Shown: in pieces, positions 37,140 to 46,457 of the stretch
Position numbering within the stretch: position 1 is the first letter of the stretch
Layout of the letters: every line of letters begins with the position of its first letter
Origin: Pseudosulfitobacter koreensis
GTDB taxonomy: Bacteria; Pseudomonadota; Alphaproteobacteria; Rhodobacterales; Rhodobacteraceae
Assembly (NCBI RefSeq): GCF_024733015.1
Contig: NZ_JANKJG010000010.1
Span: 62,001 to 126,000, forward strand
Direction of reading: 5' to 3'
Length of the DNA: 64,000 bases
The notes under the pieces: generated by a model
Told to the model about the DNA's origin: nothing
The model's database searches: none
Seen by the model: the letters and a program-made list of their open reading frames with translations, nothing else
Made by a program: the position numbers and the translations under genes

Positions 37140-39548
37140 TCAGAGTTCGAGGCCCGCAGTGGCCATCAGCCGCGCGGCTTCTTCGGCGATCAGGCGCTCT
37201 TCGGCCAGGCCCTTGACCGGGACACGGCCCACTTCGAGCATCAGGGGGGCGGCGAGCGGGGTCAGGCGGTCGAGGGTGACGAGGTCGATGCGGTCGTTGA
37301 TGCGCGCGGCCATATCCTCGATGCGGCCAAAGTCGACGAGCCCGCGCATCGCTTCTTCGCGGGTGATTTGCAGCATCAGGTGGCCGGGGTCGTATTTGGC
37401 CAGCGTGTCGTAGAGGATGTCGGAGGAAAACGTTGCTTGGCGGCCCGATTTGCGCGCGGTGGGCGTGTTGCGGTCGATCAGCCCCGCGATGGTGGCCGAG
37501 GCGCGAAAGGTGCGTTTCATTACCGCGTTGCCCGCGAGCCAGCGGTCGAGCCCGTCGCGCAGCGCGTCGATATCGAAAAGCGGTGCGGGATTGGTGATCG
37601 GCTCAAGCCCCCAGATCAAGGTGGCGTAGTCGGTGGCAAGAAAGCCAAGCGGGTCGAGGCCCAGCTCCTCCATGCGTTTGGTCAGCAGCAGGCCCAGGGT
37701 CTGCATCGCATTGCGCCCCGCAAAGCCGTAGATCGCGTGGTGCGTGCGTCCGTCGTGGGGGAAGCATTCGATCAGCAGGCGGTTCGGTTCCGGCAGGTGG
37801 CTGACCCTGCGCTGAAGGGCGAGCCATTCGGCGGTGTGGTCGGGCAGCTCCGGCCAGGTATCCTGCTGAAACAGGCGCAGAATACGCTGGCTGAGCTGGG
37901 TGGAGGTGGCGAACTTGGTGCCCATGAAGGCTGCGACCTTGGGTTTTTTCGCCGCGTCGGGGGTGACTTGCACGGTCATTTCGCGCAAGGAATCATAGCG
38001 CACGATCTGGCCGCCGATCAGGAAGGTGTCGCCGGGGGTGAGGCTTGCGGCAAAGCCTTCCTCGATCTCGCCCAGAGGCTTGCCGCCGCGGGCGTTCTTC
38101 ATCCGCACCTTGAGCGTGTCGGTGTCCTGAATGGTGCCGATGTTCATGCGGATGCGCCTGTCGGAGCGCGGATCGCGCAAGGCCCATGTGCCGTCGGGGG
38201 CCTGTTTCAGGCGCTGCCACTGGTCGTAGCCGCGCAGGGCATAGCCGCCGGTGGCCACGAAGTCGAGGCAGGCGTCGAAATCTGCGCGGGTGAGGGCGGA
38301 GTAGGCGCCGACCGTGGTGACCTCGGCGTAGAGCGCATCTGCGTCGAAGGGGCCGGAGGCGGCGGTGATCAGGATGTGCTGGCAAAGTACGTCGCGGGGG
38401 CCGGGGCCGCGCGGCTCGCCGTCAAGTTCGCCTGCGAGGGCTGCGTCGATGGCGGCTATGCATTCGACCACTTCGAAACGGTTGGCGGGAACCAGACGTG
38501 CCTTGGAGGGCGCATTGTAGCGGTGGTTGGCGCGGCCGATGCGCTGGACCAGACGCTTGACGTTCTTGGGCGCGCCGATCTGGATGATCAGGTCGACATC
38601 GCCCCAGTCGATCCCCAGATCGAGCGTACCGGTACAGACAATGGCGCGCAGCTGCCCCGCCACCATCGCCGCCTCGACCTTGAGCCGCTGGGCGCGGTCG
38701 AGCGAGCCGTGGTGGATGCCGATGGGCAGGCCGTCGTCGTTGGCAAGCCAGAGGTTGTGAAAGAAAATCTCGGCCTGGGCGCGGGTGTTGTGGAAGATCA
38801 GCGTGGTCTTGTGCTGGCGGACCTGGTCGAGCACGGCGGGAATGGCGTACTTGGCACCGCCGCCGGACCAGGGCGGGGCGGCATCGGTGTCCAGCATGGC
38901 GATATCGGGCGCGGGGCCCGGGTCGGCAAGCAGGATCTCGCAGGGATCGGGATGGCGCGCGAGGGTGTGGGCGATGGCGGCGGGGTCCTCGACCGTGGCG
39001 GAGAGGCCGACGCGCCGCAGATCGGGGCAGAGGGTTTGCAGCCGACCCAGCGCCAGCATCAATTGGTCGCCCCGCTTGCTTTCGGCCAGGGCGTGGATTT
39101 CGTCGACGATCACGCGCTTGAGCCCTTTGAAGATGTGTGGCGCATCCGGGTAACTGGTGAGCAGGGCCAGCGATTCAGGGGTGGTCAGCAGGATATGCGG
39201 CGGGTCGGCGCGCTGGCGGCGTTTCTGGGTGGCGGTGGTGTCGCCGGTGCGGTCCTCGATCCGGATCGGCAGGGCCATCTCGGTGACGGGCGTGGTCAGG
39301 TTGCGTTTGATGTCGGCGGCCAGCGCCTTGAGCGGCGAGACGTAGAGCGTGTGCAGACCGGCATGGGGCGTGGTTGCAAGATCAACCAGCGTCGGCAGGA
39401 AACCCGCCAGCGTCTTGCCGCCGCCGGTTGGCGCGATCAGCAGCAGGGCGGGGGCGTCCGCGCGGTCCAACATGTCCTGCTGGTGCGGGTGGATGTGCCA
39501 GCCCTTGGCGGCAAACCAGTCGGCAAAGAGGGGGGGGAGGTCTGTCAT
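37140..39548 (-). CDS. Ligase-associated DEXH-box helicase (Lhr-like)
   Basis: An 802-residue superfamily 2 helicase. Walker A is APTGGGKTL (39-47), the DEIH box is in VIVDEIHALAESKRG near 147-161, motif VI is QRIGRANHR near 335, and the C-terminal part is the Lhr-associated winged-helix/beta-barrel region. The length and the adjacent pdeM match the helicase of the ligase-associated DNA damage response set. The start is ATG at 39546-39548; a codon three triplets earlier is possible. Repeats lie on both sides (37090 and 39592). Confidence 0.92.
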   Translation of the reverse strand: MTDLPPLFADWFAAKGWHIHPHQQDMLDRADAPALLLIAPTGGGKTLAGFLPTLVDLATTPHAGLHTLYVSPLKALAADIKRNLTTPVTEMALPIRIEDRTGDTTATQKRRQRADPPHILLTTPESLALLTSYPDAPHIFKGLKRVIVDEIHALAESKRGDQLMLALGRLQTLCPDLRRVGLSATVEDPAAIAHTLARHPDPCEILLADPGPAPDIAMLDTDAAPPWSGGGAKYAIPAVLDQVRQHKTTLIFHNTRAQAEIFFHNLWLANDDGLPIGIHHGSLDRAQRLKVEAAMVAGQLRAIVCTGTLDLGIDWGDVDLIIQIGAPKNVKRLVQRIGRANHRYNAPSKARLVPANRFEVVECIAAIDAALAGELDGEPRGPGPRDVLCQHILITAASGPFDADALYAEVTTVGAYSALTRADFDACLDFVATGGYALRGYDQWQRLKQAPDGTWALRDPRSDRRIRMNIGTIQDTDTLKVRMKNARGGKPLGEIEEGFAASLTPGDTFLIGGQIVRYDSLREMTVQVTPDAAKKPKVAAFMGTKFATSTQLSQRILRLFQQDTWPELPDHTAEWLALQRRVSHLPEPNRLLIECFPHDGRTHHAIYGFAGRNAMQTLGLLLTKRMEELGLDPLGFLATDYATLIWGLEPITNPAPLFDIDALRDGLDRWLAGNAVMKRTFRASATIAGLIDRNTPTARKSGRQATFSSDILYDTLAKYDPGHLMLQITREEAMRGLVDFGRIEDMAARINDRIDLVTLDRLTPLAAPLMLEVGRVPVKGLAEERLIAEEAARLMATAGLEL

Positions 39549-39591
39549 GCGGCCCAATGTAGCGGGCGCGGGCGCAGCGGCCAGAGCAATC

Positions 39592-39648
39592 GGGGGCGCT
39601 GCCCCCGGCCTTTGGCCTCCCCCGGAGTTTGGCTGGCAAGATGAAGGG
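39592..39648 (+). repeat. Rhodobacteraceae intergenic repeat, copy 4 (variant tail)
   Basis: GGGGGCGCTGCCCCC hairpin and GGCCTTTGGCC as in copy 1, but the tail reads GGAGTTTGGCTGGCAAGATGAAG. It ends at the stop codon of the minus-strand ATPase gene (39649), antisense to it. Confidence 0.7.
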
Positions 39649-40956
39649 TTATTTGACGATCACTTCGTCCTTGACGAACATGTTGGCCCAGGCGCGGTCG
39701 ATCAGTTGCGGCGACATCTTGTAGGGGATGCCCTCGAAGTCGCAGATCGCGATCATCTGGTCGATCAGGAAGACCGGCTGGTAGTTCGCATAGACGTTGC
39801 CGATGGTGGGGTATTTGACCTTCAGCAGGTGAACCAGCGAAGGCTCGTCCAGCGCCATTTTCTTCTTGCGGGCGACCATCGCGAAGATCTTGAGGAAGTT
39901 CGCCTGATTGGGGCCGTCGATCTTGATCTTGAAGAAGATACGGCGCAGGGCGGCCTGGTCGAAAATCTCGTTCGGGTGGAAGTTGGTCGAGAAGATCACC
40001 AGCGTGTCGAAGGGCACTTCGAACTTCTCGCCCGACTGCAGCGAGAGGATGTCCTTGCCCTCTTCCAGCGGAACGATCCAGCGGTTCACCAGGCTTTGTG
40101 GCGATTCCGCCTGGCGGCCAAGGTCGTCGACGATGAAGATGCCGCCGGTGGATTTGAGTTGCAGCGGCGCCTGATAGGTGCGTGCGACGGGGTTGTAGAC
40201 CAGATCGAGCATGTTCAGCGACAGCTCGCCGCCGGTGATGACCGTGGGGCGTTCGCAGCAGACATAGCGGCGGTCATAGCGGGTAACGCGGCGCAGCGCG
40301 CTGGGGTCTTCGGCCTCTTCGGGGGCCAGCGTGTGCACGATGGGGTCGTAGACGGTGATGACCTGACCGGCGTATTCGATGGCGCGCGGCACGTAGACAC
40401 AGTCGCCCAATGCGTCGCGGATACCGTTGGAAATCGAGGATTTGCCATTGCCGGGGGGGCCGTACATCAAGATAGAGCGGCCGGCACTGACGGCGGGGCC
40501 GAGGTGGTCGAGCAGGCTGTCGGGCAGCACCAGATGGCCCATGGCGTTGGTCAACTGGTCGCGGCTGATCATGATGTTGCGGATCGACTGGCGTTCGACC
40601 TGTTCGCGGTAGACGTCGAGCGGCACCGGCATCGCACCGTAATATTCCGACTGCTGCAGCGCATCGAGCGCGCGCGCCTTGCCCGCGTCGGTCAACTGAT
40701 AGCCCATTTCGCTGCCGTTGTTGGCGTTGAGCGTGCCCGTCGCCTCGATCAGGCGCTGGTCGCGGCCCATGTCGATCAGCTCTTGCGTGACGGGAATGGG
40801 CAGGCAGAGCGCAGGGGCCAGGTCGGTGACCATGTCCAACGTCTTGCGGAACATCGTCTTGAGGAGGATGTCGCGCATCATGACGATGGGCAACTTCATC
40901 TCTTCCAGCCGCTTGGGGGCGGGCGGGGCCATTACGGTTGTCTGCTGCATGGTCAT
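39649..40956 (-). CDS. AAA+ ATPase at the end of the tad locus
   Basis: A 435-residue protein. Residues about 20-125 may form a winged-helix-like region (GYQLTDAGKARALDAL at 85-100). The AAA+ core has Walker A GPPGNGKSS (166-174), Walker B GIFIVDDLG (272-280) and sensor 1 IFSTNF (321-326). The start is ATG at 40954-40956 (MTMQQTTVMA); a second ATG lies two codons on. It is the last gene of the minus-strand run that includes the prepilin peptidase and Tad platform genes, 95 bases downstream of cpaA. The AAA+ core is not of the TadA secretion type. A role in pilus assembly or regulation is inferred from position only. Confidence 0.75.
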   Translation of the reverse strand: MTMQQTTVMAPPAPKRLEEMKLPIVMMRDILLKTMFRKTLDMVTDLAPALCLPIPVTQELIDMGRDQRLIEATGTLNANNGSEMGYQLTDAGKARALDALQQSEYYGAMPVPLDVYREQVERQSIRNIMISRDQLTNAMGHLVLPDSLLDHLGPAVSAGRSILMYGPPGNGKSSISNGIRDALGDCVYVPRAIEYAGQVITVYDPIVHTLAPEEAEDPSALRRVTRYDRRYVCCERPTVITGGELSLNMLDLVYNPVARTYQAPLQLKSTGGIFIVDDLGRQAESPQSLVNRWIVPLEEGKDILSLQSGEKFEVPFDTLVIFSTNFHPNEIFDQAALRRIFFKIKIDGPNQANFLKIFAMVARKKKMALDEPSLVHLLKVKYPTIGNVYANYQPVFLIDQMIAICDFEGIPYKMSPQLIDRAWANMFVKDEVIVK

Positions 40957-41051
40957 GGGGCGCTGCCTGTGTGTTGTCTGCTTTGGGCCTGCAATACCCG
41001 GCGTTTGGGCCAATATTGTGGCGAAACTCGTGCGACTTTGGCAGTGCTGCC

Positions 41052-41546
41052 CTAGCTGCCGAAAATCGCCCCGAGGATCAGGTAGAAGGCGAGCGTGCCG
41101 CCGAGGGCAAAGCCCATCGGGAATTTCTTGCCCTGGTTCCAGCTGATCCAGTGTGGGGCCATGCGGTGCAGGGCGCTGTGCTTGGCCAGACGGTGCGCGC
41201 TGAAGGCGGCCAGCAGGCTGGCGGTATAGAGGGCGATGATGATCTGCGTGTCGCCCACCGCCAGATAGGGGGCGGCGGCGGCGATGAATTTGGAATCGCC
41301 CGCCCCCATTGCGCCCACGGCATTGAGGATGATCGTGATCACCAGAACGATGCCCAGCTGCGCGAACCGCCACAGGTATTCATCGAAGGGCAGCGCGATC
41401 AGGCCGACCAGCGCGAACTCGACGACCAAGGCGCCGACCGCCTGATTTGTAATGCGCATTTCGCGCAGGTCGGTGAAGGCCACGTAGAAACACAGTGGCA
41501 GCACGAAGGGCAGGAACCACCACGCGGACCAGGCCGAGATCGCCAT
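41052..41546 (-). CDS. cpaA: Prepilin peptidase (CpaA/TadV)
   Basis: A 164-residue polytopic aspartic protease that cleaves the leader of Flp prepilins. The two catalytic aspartates are D26 in FTDLREMRI and D84 in the GxGD motif MGAGDSKFIAA. It lacks the N-terminal methyltransferase domain, as expected for the short Tad/Cpa type. The start is ATG at 41544-41546; a longer frame to 41663 overlaps the TPR lipoprotein gene. Four bases separate it from that gene's stop. Confidence 0.92.
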   Translation of the reverse strand: MAISAWSAWWFLPFVLPLCFYVAFTDLREMRITNQAVGALVVEFALVGLIALPFDEYLWRFAQLGIVLVITIILNAVGAMGAGDSKFIAAAAPYLAVGDTQIIIALYTASLLAAFSAHRLAKHSALHRMAPHWISWNQGKKFPMGFALGGTLAFYLILGAIFGS

Positions 41547-41550
41547 GCGC

Positions 41551-42414
41551 CTAGCCGTTCGAGACGTTGTTTTCCAACGCCTGCAGGGACCGGACCGCAG
41601 CCTCGAAGTGCTGGGGGTGCGTCTCGATGGCGTCGCGCAACAGGCCCTTGCCGGTTTCCACATCGCCCTGCTTGATCGCCGACAGGGCGAGGGTGTGCAG
41701 CAGTTGCGCGCGCTCGACCTGGTCCATCGGGATCACGGGCAGGGTATAGTCGCGCTGCGCGCCACGGGCGAGGATCATGTTGTTCTTGGCGGTGAACAGC
41801 GACGGCTCCTGGCGGATCGCCTCGCCGAACAGGCGCTCGGCATCGGCAAAGTCGCCGCGCGTCAGCTTGGAATAGCCCCAGTTGTTCATCACCCCGGCGG
41901 GTTTCGTTGTCAGGCCCACGGCGATTTCATAGAAACTGTCGGATTTCTTCCATTCCTGATTGCTGTCGGCCACCATCGCCTCAAGCCGGTAGCGCTTGAA
42001 CGTCTCGTGGGTTGGGGGGACCGCATCCAGAACCTTTTCGGCCTTGGCCCAGTCGCCCGCGCGGATGAGCGCATCGGCGTAATCCACCTGGTCGTCGGCC
42101 GTGGCCCCGTCCATCTTGACCACCTTGGCATAGGCTGTGGCGGCTTCGGTCATGCGCTTGGCCCTGACCAGAGAACTGGCGAGCCCGCGTTGCAGGTCGA
42201 TGCGGCTGGGGTCGCTGGCGGCGGTGCGCTGGAAATACGAGACCGCCTCGTTGGGGTCGGCCACGGTCAGCATCACGTCGTTCAGGTTGCTTTCATCCAC
42301 GACGTTGACGTCCTGAAAGGCGCGCTGCACGGTGGCATCGCCGCTTTTCTTGTCACATGCGGATAGAACCAGTGCGCCTGCGATGCAGGCGGAAACAAGA
42401 ATGGGGTGGCGCAT
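41551..42414 (-). CDS. TPR-repeat lipoprotein of the tad locus (TadD-like)
   Basis: A 287-residue exported lipoprotein with lipobox LSAC (C20) and several tetratricopeptide-type helical pairs between about 55 and 280 (for example NNWGYSKLTRGDFADAERLFGEAIRQEP). In Tad systems a TPR lipoprotein of this kind, TadD (pilotin-like), supports secretin assembly. Two such genes are present in tandem here, and I cannot say which is the functional TadD. Confidence 0.82.
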   Translation of the reverse strand: MRHPILVSACIAGALVLSACDKKSGDATVQRAFQDVNVVDESNLNDVMLTVADPNEAVSYFQRTAASDPSRIDLQRGLASSLVRAKRMTEAATAYAKVVKMDGATADDQVDYADALIRAGDWAKAEKVLDAVPPTHETFKRYRLEAMVADSNQEWKKSDSFYEIAVGLTTKPAGVMNNWGYSKLTRGDFADAERLFGEAIRQEPSLFTAKNNMILARGAQRDYTLPVIPMDQVERAQLLHTLALSAIKQGDVETGKGLLRDAIETHPQHFEAAVRSLQALENNVSNG

Positions 42415-42441
42415 TTATTGCGTCCTTTACTGCTGCCTCAA

Positions 42442-43011
42442 TCATGATGCTGGCCGGATCAGATAATCGCTGCTGCCGCGCCGCACCAATTTATAATTGT
42501 TGTTTTCTTCTTCCACATTAACAGATTTTTCCGTTTTTGCGAGTGCCAAGCGCAGATTATCCCGGATGAGTGTGCTTTCTCCGTCATCAAGTGCATAGGC
42601 TTTGCGAAAAATCTGTTCGGCTTCGGCGTTTTGGCCGCTTTCCATCAGGACGACGCCAAGGTTGTTGTAGATCTCGGGCCATGCCTCGTAGTCGGTGGTC
42701 GCCCGGCGCAGCAGCTTTTCGGCCTGTCCCAGACGGCCCAGCCCCAGGTTGGCGGTGCCCAAGCCCGACAGGATCTCGGCGTTCATGCCATCGTCGAGGG
42801 CGGCGCGGGTGAAGGCCTTGATCGCCAGTTCGAATTCGCCCGCCGCGATCAGGCGGTGGCCGACTTCGACGCCGTCGACTGCCTCCTTGCGGGTGTCGAC
42901 GCCGGGGGCGTAAACGCCGTCCGAAGATGCCGAAAGGCCGCCCGATGAACAGGCGGCCAATCCGTGAGCCATGGCAGCGGCAACAAAGGCCGCTTTGGTG
43001 GCTGATGTCAT
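42442..43011 (-). CDS. tadD: TPR-repeat lipoprotein of the tad locus (TadD-like), second copy
   Basis: A 189-residue protein with signal peptide and lipobox LAAC (C21), followed by about three TPR units (about 52-160; NNLGVVLMESGQNAEAEQIF is a textbook repeat). The C-terminal 25 residues are charged and poor in repeats. Size and composition fit TadD better than the neighbouring 287-residue paralogue. It lies between tadC (four bases upstream) and the other TPR gene (27 bases downstream). The base composition at its 3' end (42470-42590) is AT-richer than its neighbours. Confidence 0.8.
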   Translation of the reverse strand: MTSATKAAFVAAAMAHGLAACSSGGLSASSDGVYAPGVDTRKEAVDGVEVGHRLIAAGEFELAIKAFTRAALDDGMNAEILSGLGTANLGLGRLGQAEKLLRRATTDYEAWPEIYNNLGVVLMESGQNAEAEQIFRKAYALDDGESTLIRDNLRLALAKTEKSVNVEEENNNYKLVRRGSSDYLIRPAS

Positions 43012-43015
43012 AAGG

Positions 43016-43993
43016 TTACTTACTCATGTTGCCCAATTGGGTGATCCCGTGCGCCGAAGGGCCGACCAGAATGATCAGCAGCGGCGGCACTGTCAGCATC
43101 ATTGTGGCAAGGGTCATCTTGGTTGGCAACTTGTTTGCGGCCTCTTCGGCGCGCATGACGCGTTTGTCGCGCATTTCGCCCGCATAGACCCGCAGCGCTT
43201 CGGCGATGGATGTGCCGAAGCTGGCCGATTGCACCAGCACGGTGGTAAAGCTGGACACATCGGCCACGCCGCAGCGTTCGCCCATGTCTTTCAGAACGGT
43301 TTCCTTGTCCTTGCCCGCCTTCATCTCATAGGCGACGATGTCGAATTCGTCGGCCAGAGCGGGGTAGGAGGCACGCAGTTCGCGGGCCACGCGGACGATG
43401 GACTGATCCAGCGATTGTCCGGCCTCGACGCAGACCAGCATCATGTCGAGGGCATCGGGAAAGCCGCGCGTGATCTCTTCCTTGCGGGTCTCGACGCGGC
43501 GGGTGACCCAGTATTGCGGCAGGTAATAGCCCGCACCACCCGGTCCAAGCGTCCACATGGCCATCTGGTTCGTGGTCATCTCGACGTCTGCGTTCAGGAC
43601 GTTCACATAGATCACGCCCAGAATCAGACCGATGATCCCCAGAGTGAACTGGGCAAAGTGAAAGATCCGCACCGCGTCGCGCGACTGATAGCCCGCCTGC
43701 GTCAGCATCAACTGGCGTTTGCTCAGCTCGGCCACGTCCTTGGGCTCGAGAAAGCCCGCAAATCGGTCTAGCTGTTCGTTATGCCCGCCCTGACGCAGCT
43801 TTTCGCGGGTGATCGAGCCGCCGGGGGCCTGCACCTGACGCTTGAGCCGTGTCATCGGGTCTTCGGGCTGGCGCAGCATCATCACGACGGTGAAGATGAC
43901 CAGCATCAGGCCCAGAACACCCGCGATGATGATCGGCCCAAGTGGCCCGAGAGCGTCCGTGATGGCACCCTGAATTTCCAGTATCATGTCCAC
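43016..43993 (-). CDS. tadC: Tad inner-membrane platform protein TadC
   Basis: A 325-residue member of the type II secretion F family. One membrane helix is near the N-terminus (about 17-38), a second set at about 110-150, a cytoplasmic T2SSF domain at about 165-290 (PDALDMMLVCVEAGQSLDQSI), and a final helix near 290-315. With TadB it forms the platform on which the TadA ATPase builds the pilus. Twelve bases separate it from tadB. Confidence 0.92.
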   Translation of the reverse strand: MDMILEIQGAITDALGPLGPIIIAGVLGLMLVIFTVVMMLRQPEDPMTRLKRQVQAPGGSITREKLRQGGHNEQLDRFAGFLEPKDVAELSKRQLMLTQAGYQSRDAVRIFHFAQFTLGIIGLILGVIYVNVLNADVEMTTNQMAMWTLGPGGAGYYLPQYWVTRRVETRKEEITRGFPDALDMMLVCVEAGQSLDQSIVRVARELRASYPALADEFDIVAYEMKAGKDKETVLKDMGERCGVADVSSFTTVLVQSASFGTSIAEALRVYAGEMRDKRVMRAEEAANKLPTKMTLATMMLTVPPLLIILVGPSAHGITQLGNMSK

Positions 43994-44005
43994 AGGTTCG
44001 CTTCC

Positions 44006-44968
44006 TTATACCTTGATGTCGGTCAGCACGCGCATGACCACCAGATTGACCGCGAGGAAAATGCCAACCAGAAAGCAGGCCGGGATGAAGTAGGGGTGAT
44101 CGCGCACCGCGTCGTAATAGTTGGGATCGCTGACCTGGATCACGACCAGCGCCAGCAGGGGGAAGGCGGACAGAAACTTGCCCGACCATTTCGCCTCGGC
44201 GGTGATCGCCTTGACGCGGCGGAACAGGCGGAAGCGGGCACGGATCACCTGGGCCAGACCGGCGAGGATCTCGGCGAGGTTGCCGCCCGATTGCTGCTGG
44301 ATGGTCACGGCGACCGCAAGAAAGCGCAAGTCCTGCATGTCCAGACGCTCTGCCATGTCCTTCAGCGCTTCGCCGACGTCGCGGCCATAGGCGCTTTCGT
44401 CCGCGATCACACCGAATTCCGAGGCCAGCGGGTCCTGAACCTCTTTCGACACGATCTGGATCGTCGAGGTGAACGGGTGGCCCACGCGCAACGAGCGCAC
44501 CATGAGTTCGACCGCATCGGGCAGCTGTTCCTCGATCAGGGCCAGGCGTTTGTTGGCCTTGGTCGAGACCCAGAAATAGACTGCGCCGACGCCGATCACG
44601 ATCGACAGCATGATCCGCACGGGCGTTTCCGTCTCGGTGCCGATGGTCAGGCCGAAGAACGCGATCACGGTCAGCCCCGCCATCACGCCGATAAGCTGCT
44701 TGGGCGTGAAGGCAATCGCCGCCTTCTGCGCCTTTTCCGCAAGCAGCGAATAGAGCGGGATCGACTTGGCGTTCATGTGCTGCTGCATTTCCTTGCGGAG
44801 CTGGTCGAGCACTTCTTCGCGGCGTCCGCCCTTGTTGAGCATGTCGAGCCGGCGGTTGACCCGCGAGTTCAGCGAAATCGACTTGCCGAAGGCGACCAGA
44901 TACAGGCCCTCGACGAGGACCAGCACGCCGACAAAGATCAGGCCGTAGATGATGGGTTCTGCGCTCAT
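44006..44968 (-). CDS. tadB: Tad inner-membrane platform protein TadB
   Basis: A 320-residue T2SSF-family protein with an N-terminal membrane helix (about 5-27), two helices around 90-132, the cytoplasmic domain at about 140-270 (QLPDAVELMVRSLRVGHPF; QQQSGGNLAEILAGLAQVIR), and a closing helix near 290-315. It pairs with TadC. The start is ATG at 44968, eleven bases after the cpaF stop. Confidence 0.93.
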   Translation of the reverse strand: MSAEPIIYGLIFVGVLVLVEGLYLVAFGKSISLNSRVNRRLDMLNKGGRREEVLDQLRKEMQQHMNAKSIPLYSLLAEKAQKAAIAFTPKQLIGVMAGLTVIAFFGLTIGTETETPVRIMLSIVIGVGAVYFWVSTKANKRLALIEEQLPDAVELMVRSLRVGHPFTSTIQIVSKEVQDPLASEFGVIADESAYGRDVGEALKDMAERLDMQDLRFLAVAVTIQQQSGGNLAEILAGLAQVIRARFRLFRRVKAITAEAKWSGKFLSAFPLLALVVIQVSDPNYYDAVRDHPYFIPACFLVGIFLAVNLVVMRVLTDIKV

Positions 44969-44979
44969 GTCATCTGTCC

Positions 44980-46437
44980 TTATTGAGCCGCGATGGGTTC
45001 GTAGATGGACGCGGGCAGATCATAGCCCCACATCCGGAAGCGTTCGGCAAAGTGCGAGCGCACACCCGTCGCGGTGAAATGTCCAATGATCTTGTTGTCG
45101 GGGGTCAGGCCGACGCGCTGGTAGCGAAAGATTTCCTGCATGGAGATTACGTCGCCCTCCATGCCGGTGATCTCGGTGATCGAGGTCATCCGGCGCGAGC
45201 CGTCCTGCAGGCGCGAGGCCTGAACGATCAGGTTCACAGCGCTTGAGATTTGCGAGCGCACCGCCTTGAGCGGCATTTCGATGCCTGCCATGGCGATCAT
45301 GTTTTCCAGACGCGACACGCCATCGCGCGCGCTGTTGGCGTGGATCGTGGTCATCGAGCCGTCGTGGCCGGTGTTCATCGCCTGCAACATGTCGATGACT
45401 TCCTCGCCGCGCGTCTCGCCGACGATGATACGGTCGGGACGCATCCGCAGGGCGTTTTTCAGACAGTCACGGGGGGACACCTCGCCCTTGCCTTCGACGT
45501 TGGGCGGGCGGCTTTCCATGCGGCCCACGTGGGTCTGTTGCAGTTGAAGTTCGGCCGTATCCTCGATGGTCAGGATGCGTTCGGAGTTGTCGATGAAGGA
45601 CGACAGCGCGTTCAGCGTGGTCGTCTTGCCCGAGCCGGTACCGCCCGAGACGATGATGTTGAGACGTGTGGCGACGGCGGCCTGAAGATAGGCGGCCATT
45701 TCTTCGGTGAAGGCCCCGAAATCGACCAGATCGTCGATGCCCAGCTTGTCCTTCTTGAACTTACGGATCGACACCAGGCTGCCGTCGACCGCAATCGGGG
45801 GCACCATGGCGTTGAAACGCGAGCCATCTTTCAGACGCGCATCGACGTAGGGGTTGCTTTCGTCCACGCGCCGACCGACCGCCGAGACGATCTTGTCGAT
45901 GATGCGCAGAAGGTGACGTTCGTCTTTGAACGTGACGTCGGTCAGTTGCAGCTTGCCGTCGCGTTCGACAAAGATCTGTTGCGGGCCGTTGACCAGAATA
46001 TCGTTGACGGTGTCGTCTTTCAGAAGTGTTTCAAGCGGGCCGAGACCCTTCACTTCGTCGTAAAGCTCCTGGTTCAGGGTCTGGCGTTCGTCACGGTTCA
46101 GAACGATGCTGCGCTCTTGCAGGAATTCCGCGGCAATGGCTCCGATCTCGTGACGCAGATCGCTCTCCGTCGCCGTCTCGAGAGCCGAGAGGTTCAGGCT
46201 GTCCAGCAGGGCGCGGTGCAGGTCCAGCTTGATCTCGCCCATGCGCTCCTTGCGCTTGCGCTCTTTCTCGACGGGCACGACGGCGGCGGTGACCATGTTG
46301 CTGCGACGCGCGACACGGCCCGGATCAGGCTTGACCGAAGCCTTGGGCAACGGTGTGATCTTGGCAATGGGCGTCTCTTTGACGGCAGATTCGGCCTTGG
46401 GCGCACTCGTCGCAGGTTTTTTGTACTTGGAAAACAT
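44980..46437 (-). CDS. cpaF: Tad pilus assembly ATPase TadA/CpaF
   Basis: A 485-residue secretion ATPase of the VirB11/PulE type driving Flp polymerisation. A Lys/Pro-rich disordered N-terminus (1-65) precedes the N-terminal domain. Walker A is GGTGSGKTT (265-273), the Asp box is in [11 protein letters not shown], Walker B in [19 protein letters not shown], and the His box in [10 protein letters not shown]. It acts at the inner membrane with TadB/TadC. It follows cpaE by twenty bases. Confidence 0.95.
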   Translation of the reverse strand: MFSKYKKPATSAPKAESAVKETPIAKITPLPKASVKPDPGRVARRSNMVTAAVVPVEKERKRKERMGEIKLDLHRALLDSLNLSALETATESDLRHEIGAIAAEFLQERSIVLNRDERQTLNQELYDEVKGLGPLETLLKDDTVNDILVNGPQQIFVERDGKLQLTDVTFKDERHLLRIIDKIVSAVGRRVDESNPYVDARLKDGSRFNAMVPPIAVDGSLVSIRKFKKDKLGIDDLVDFGAFTEEMAAYLQAAVATRLNIIVSGGTGSGKTTTLNALSSFIDNSERILTIEDTAELQLQQTHVGRMESRPPNVEGKGEVSPRDCLKNALRMRPDRIIVGETRGEEVIDMLQAMNTGHDGSMTTIHANSARDGVSRLENMIAMAGIEMPLKAVRSQISSAVNLIVQASRLQDGSRRMTSITEITGMEGDVISMQEIFRYQRVGLTPDNKIIGHFTATGVRSHFAERFRMWGYDLPASIYEPIAAQ

Positions 46438-46457
46438 GGGCTTCCCCCGGTTTCAGA

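Noticed and set aside
39349..41055. A 568-codon plus-strand frame across the repeat and the AAA+ ATPase gene
   Set aside because: It is antisense to two well-supported genes and crosses an intergenic repeat; no recognisable protein.
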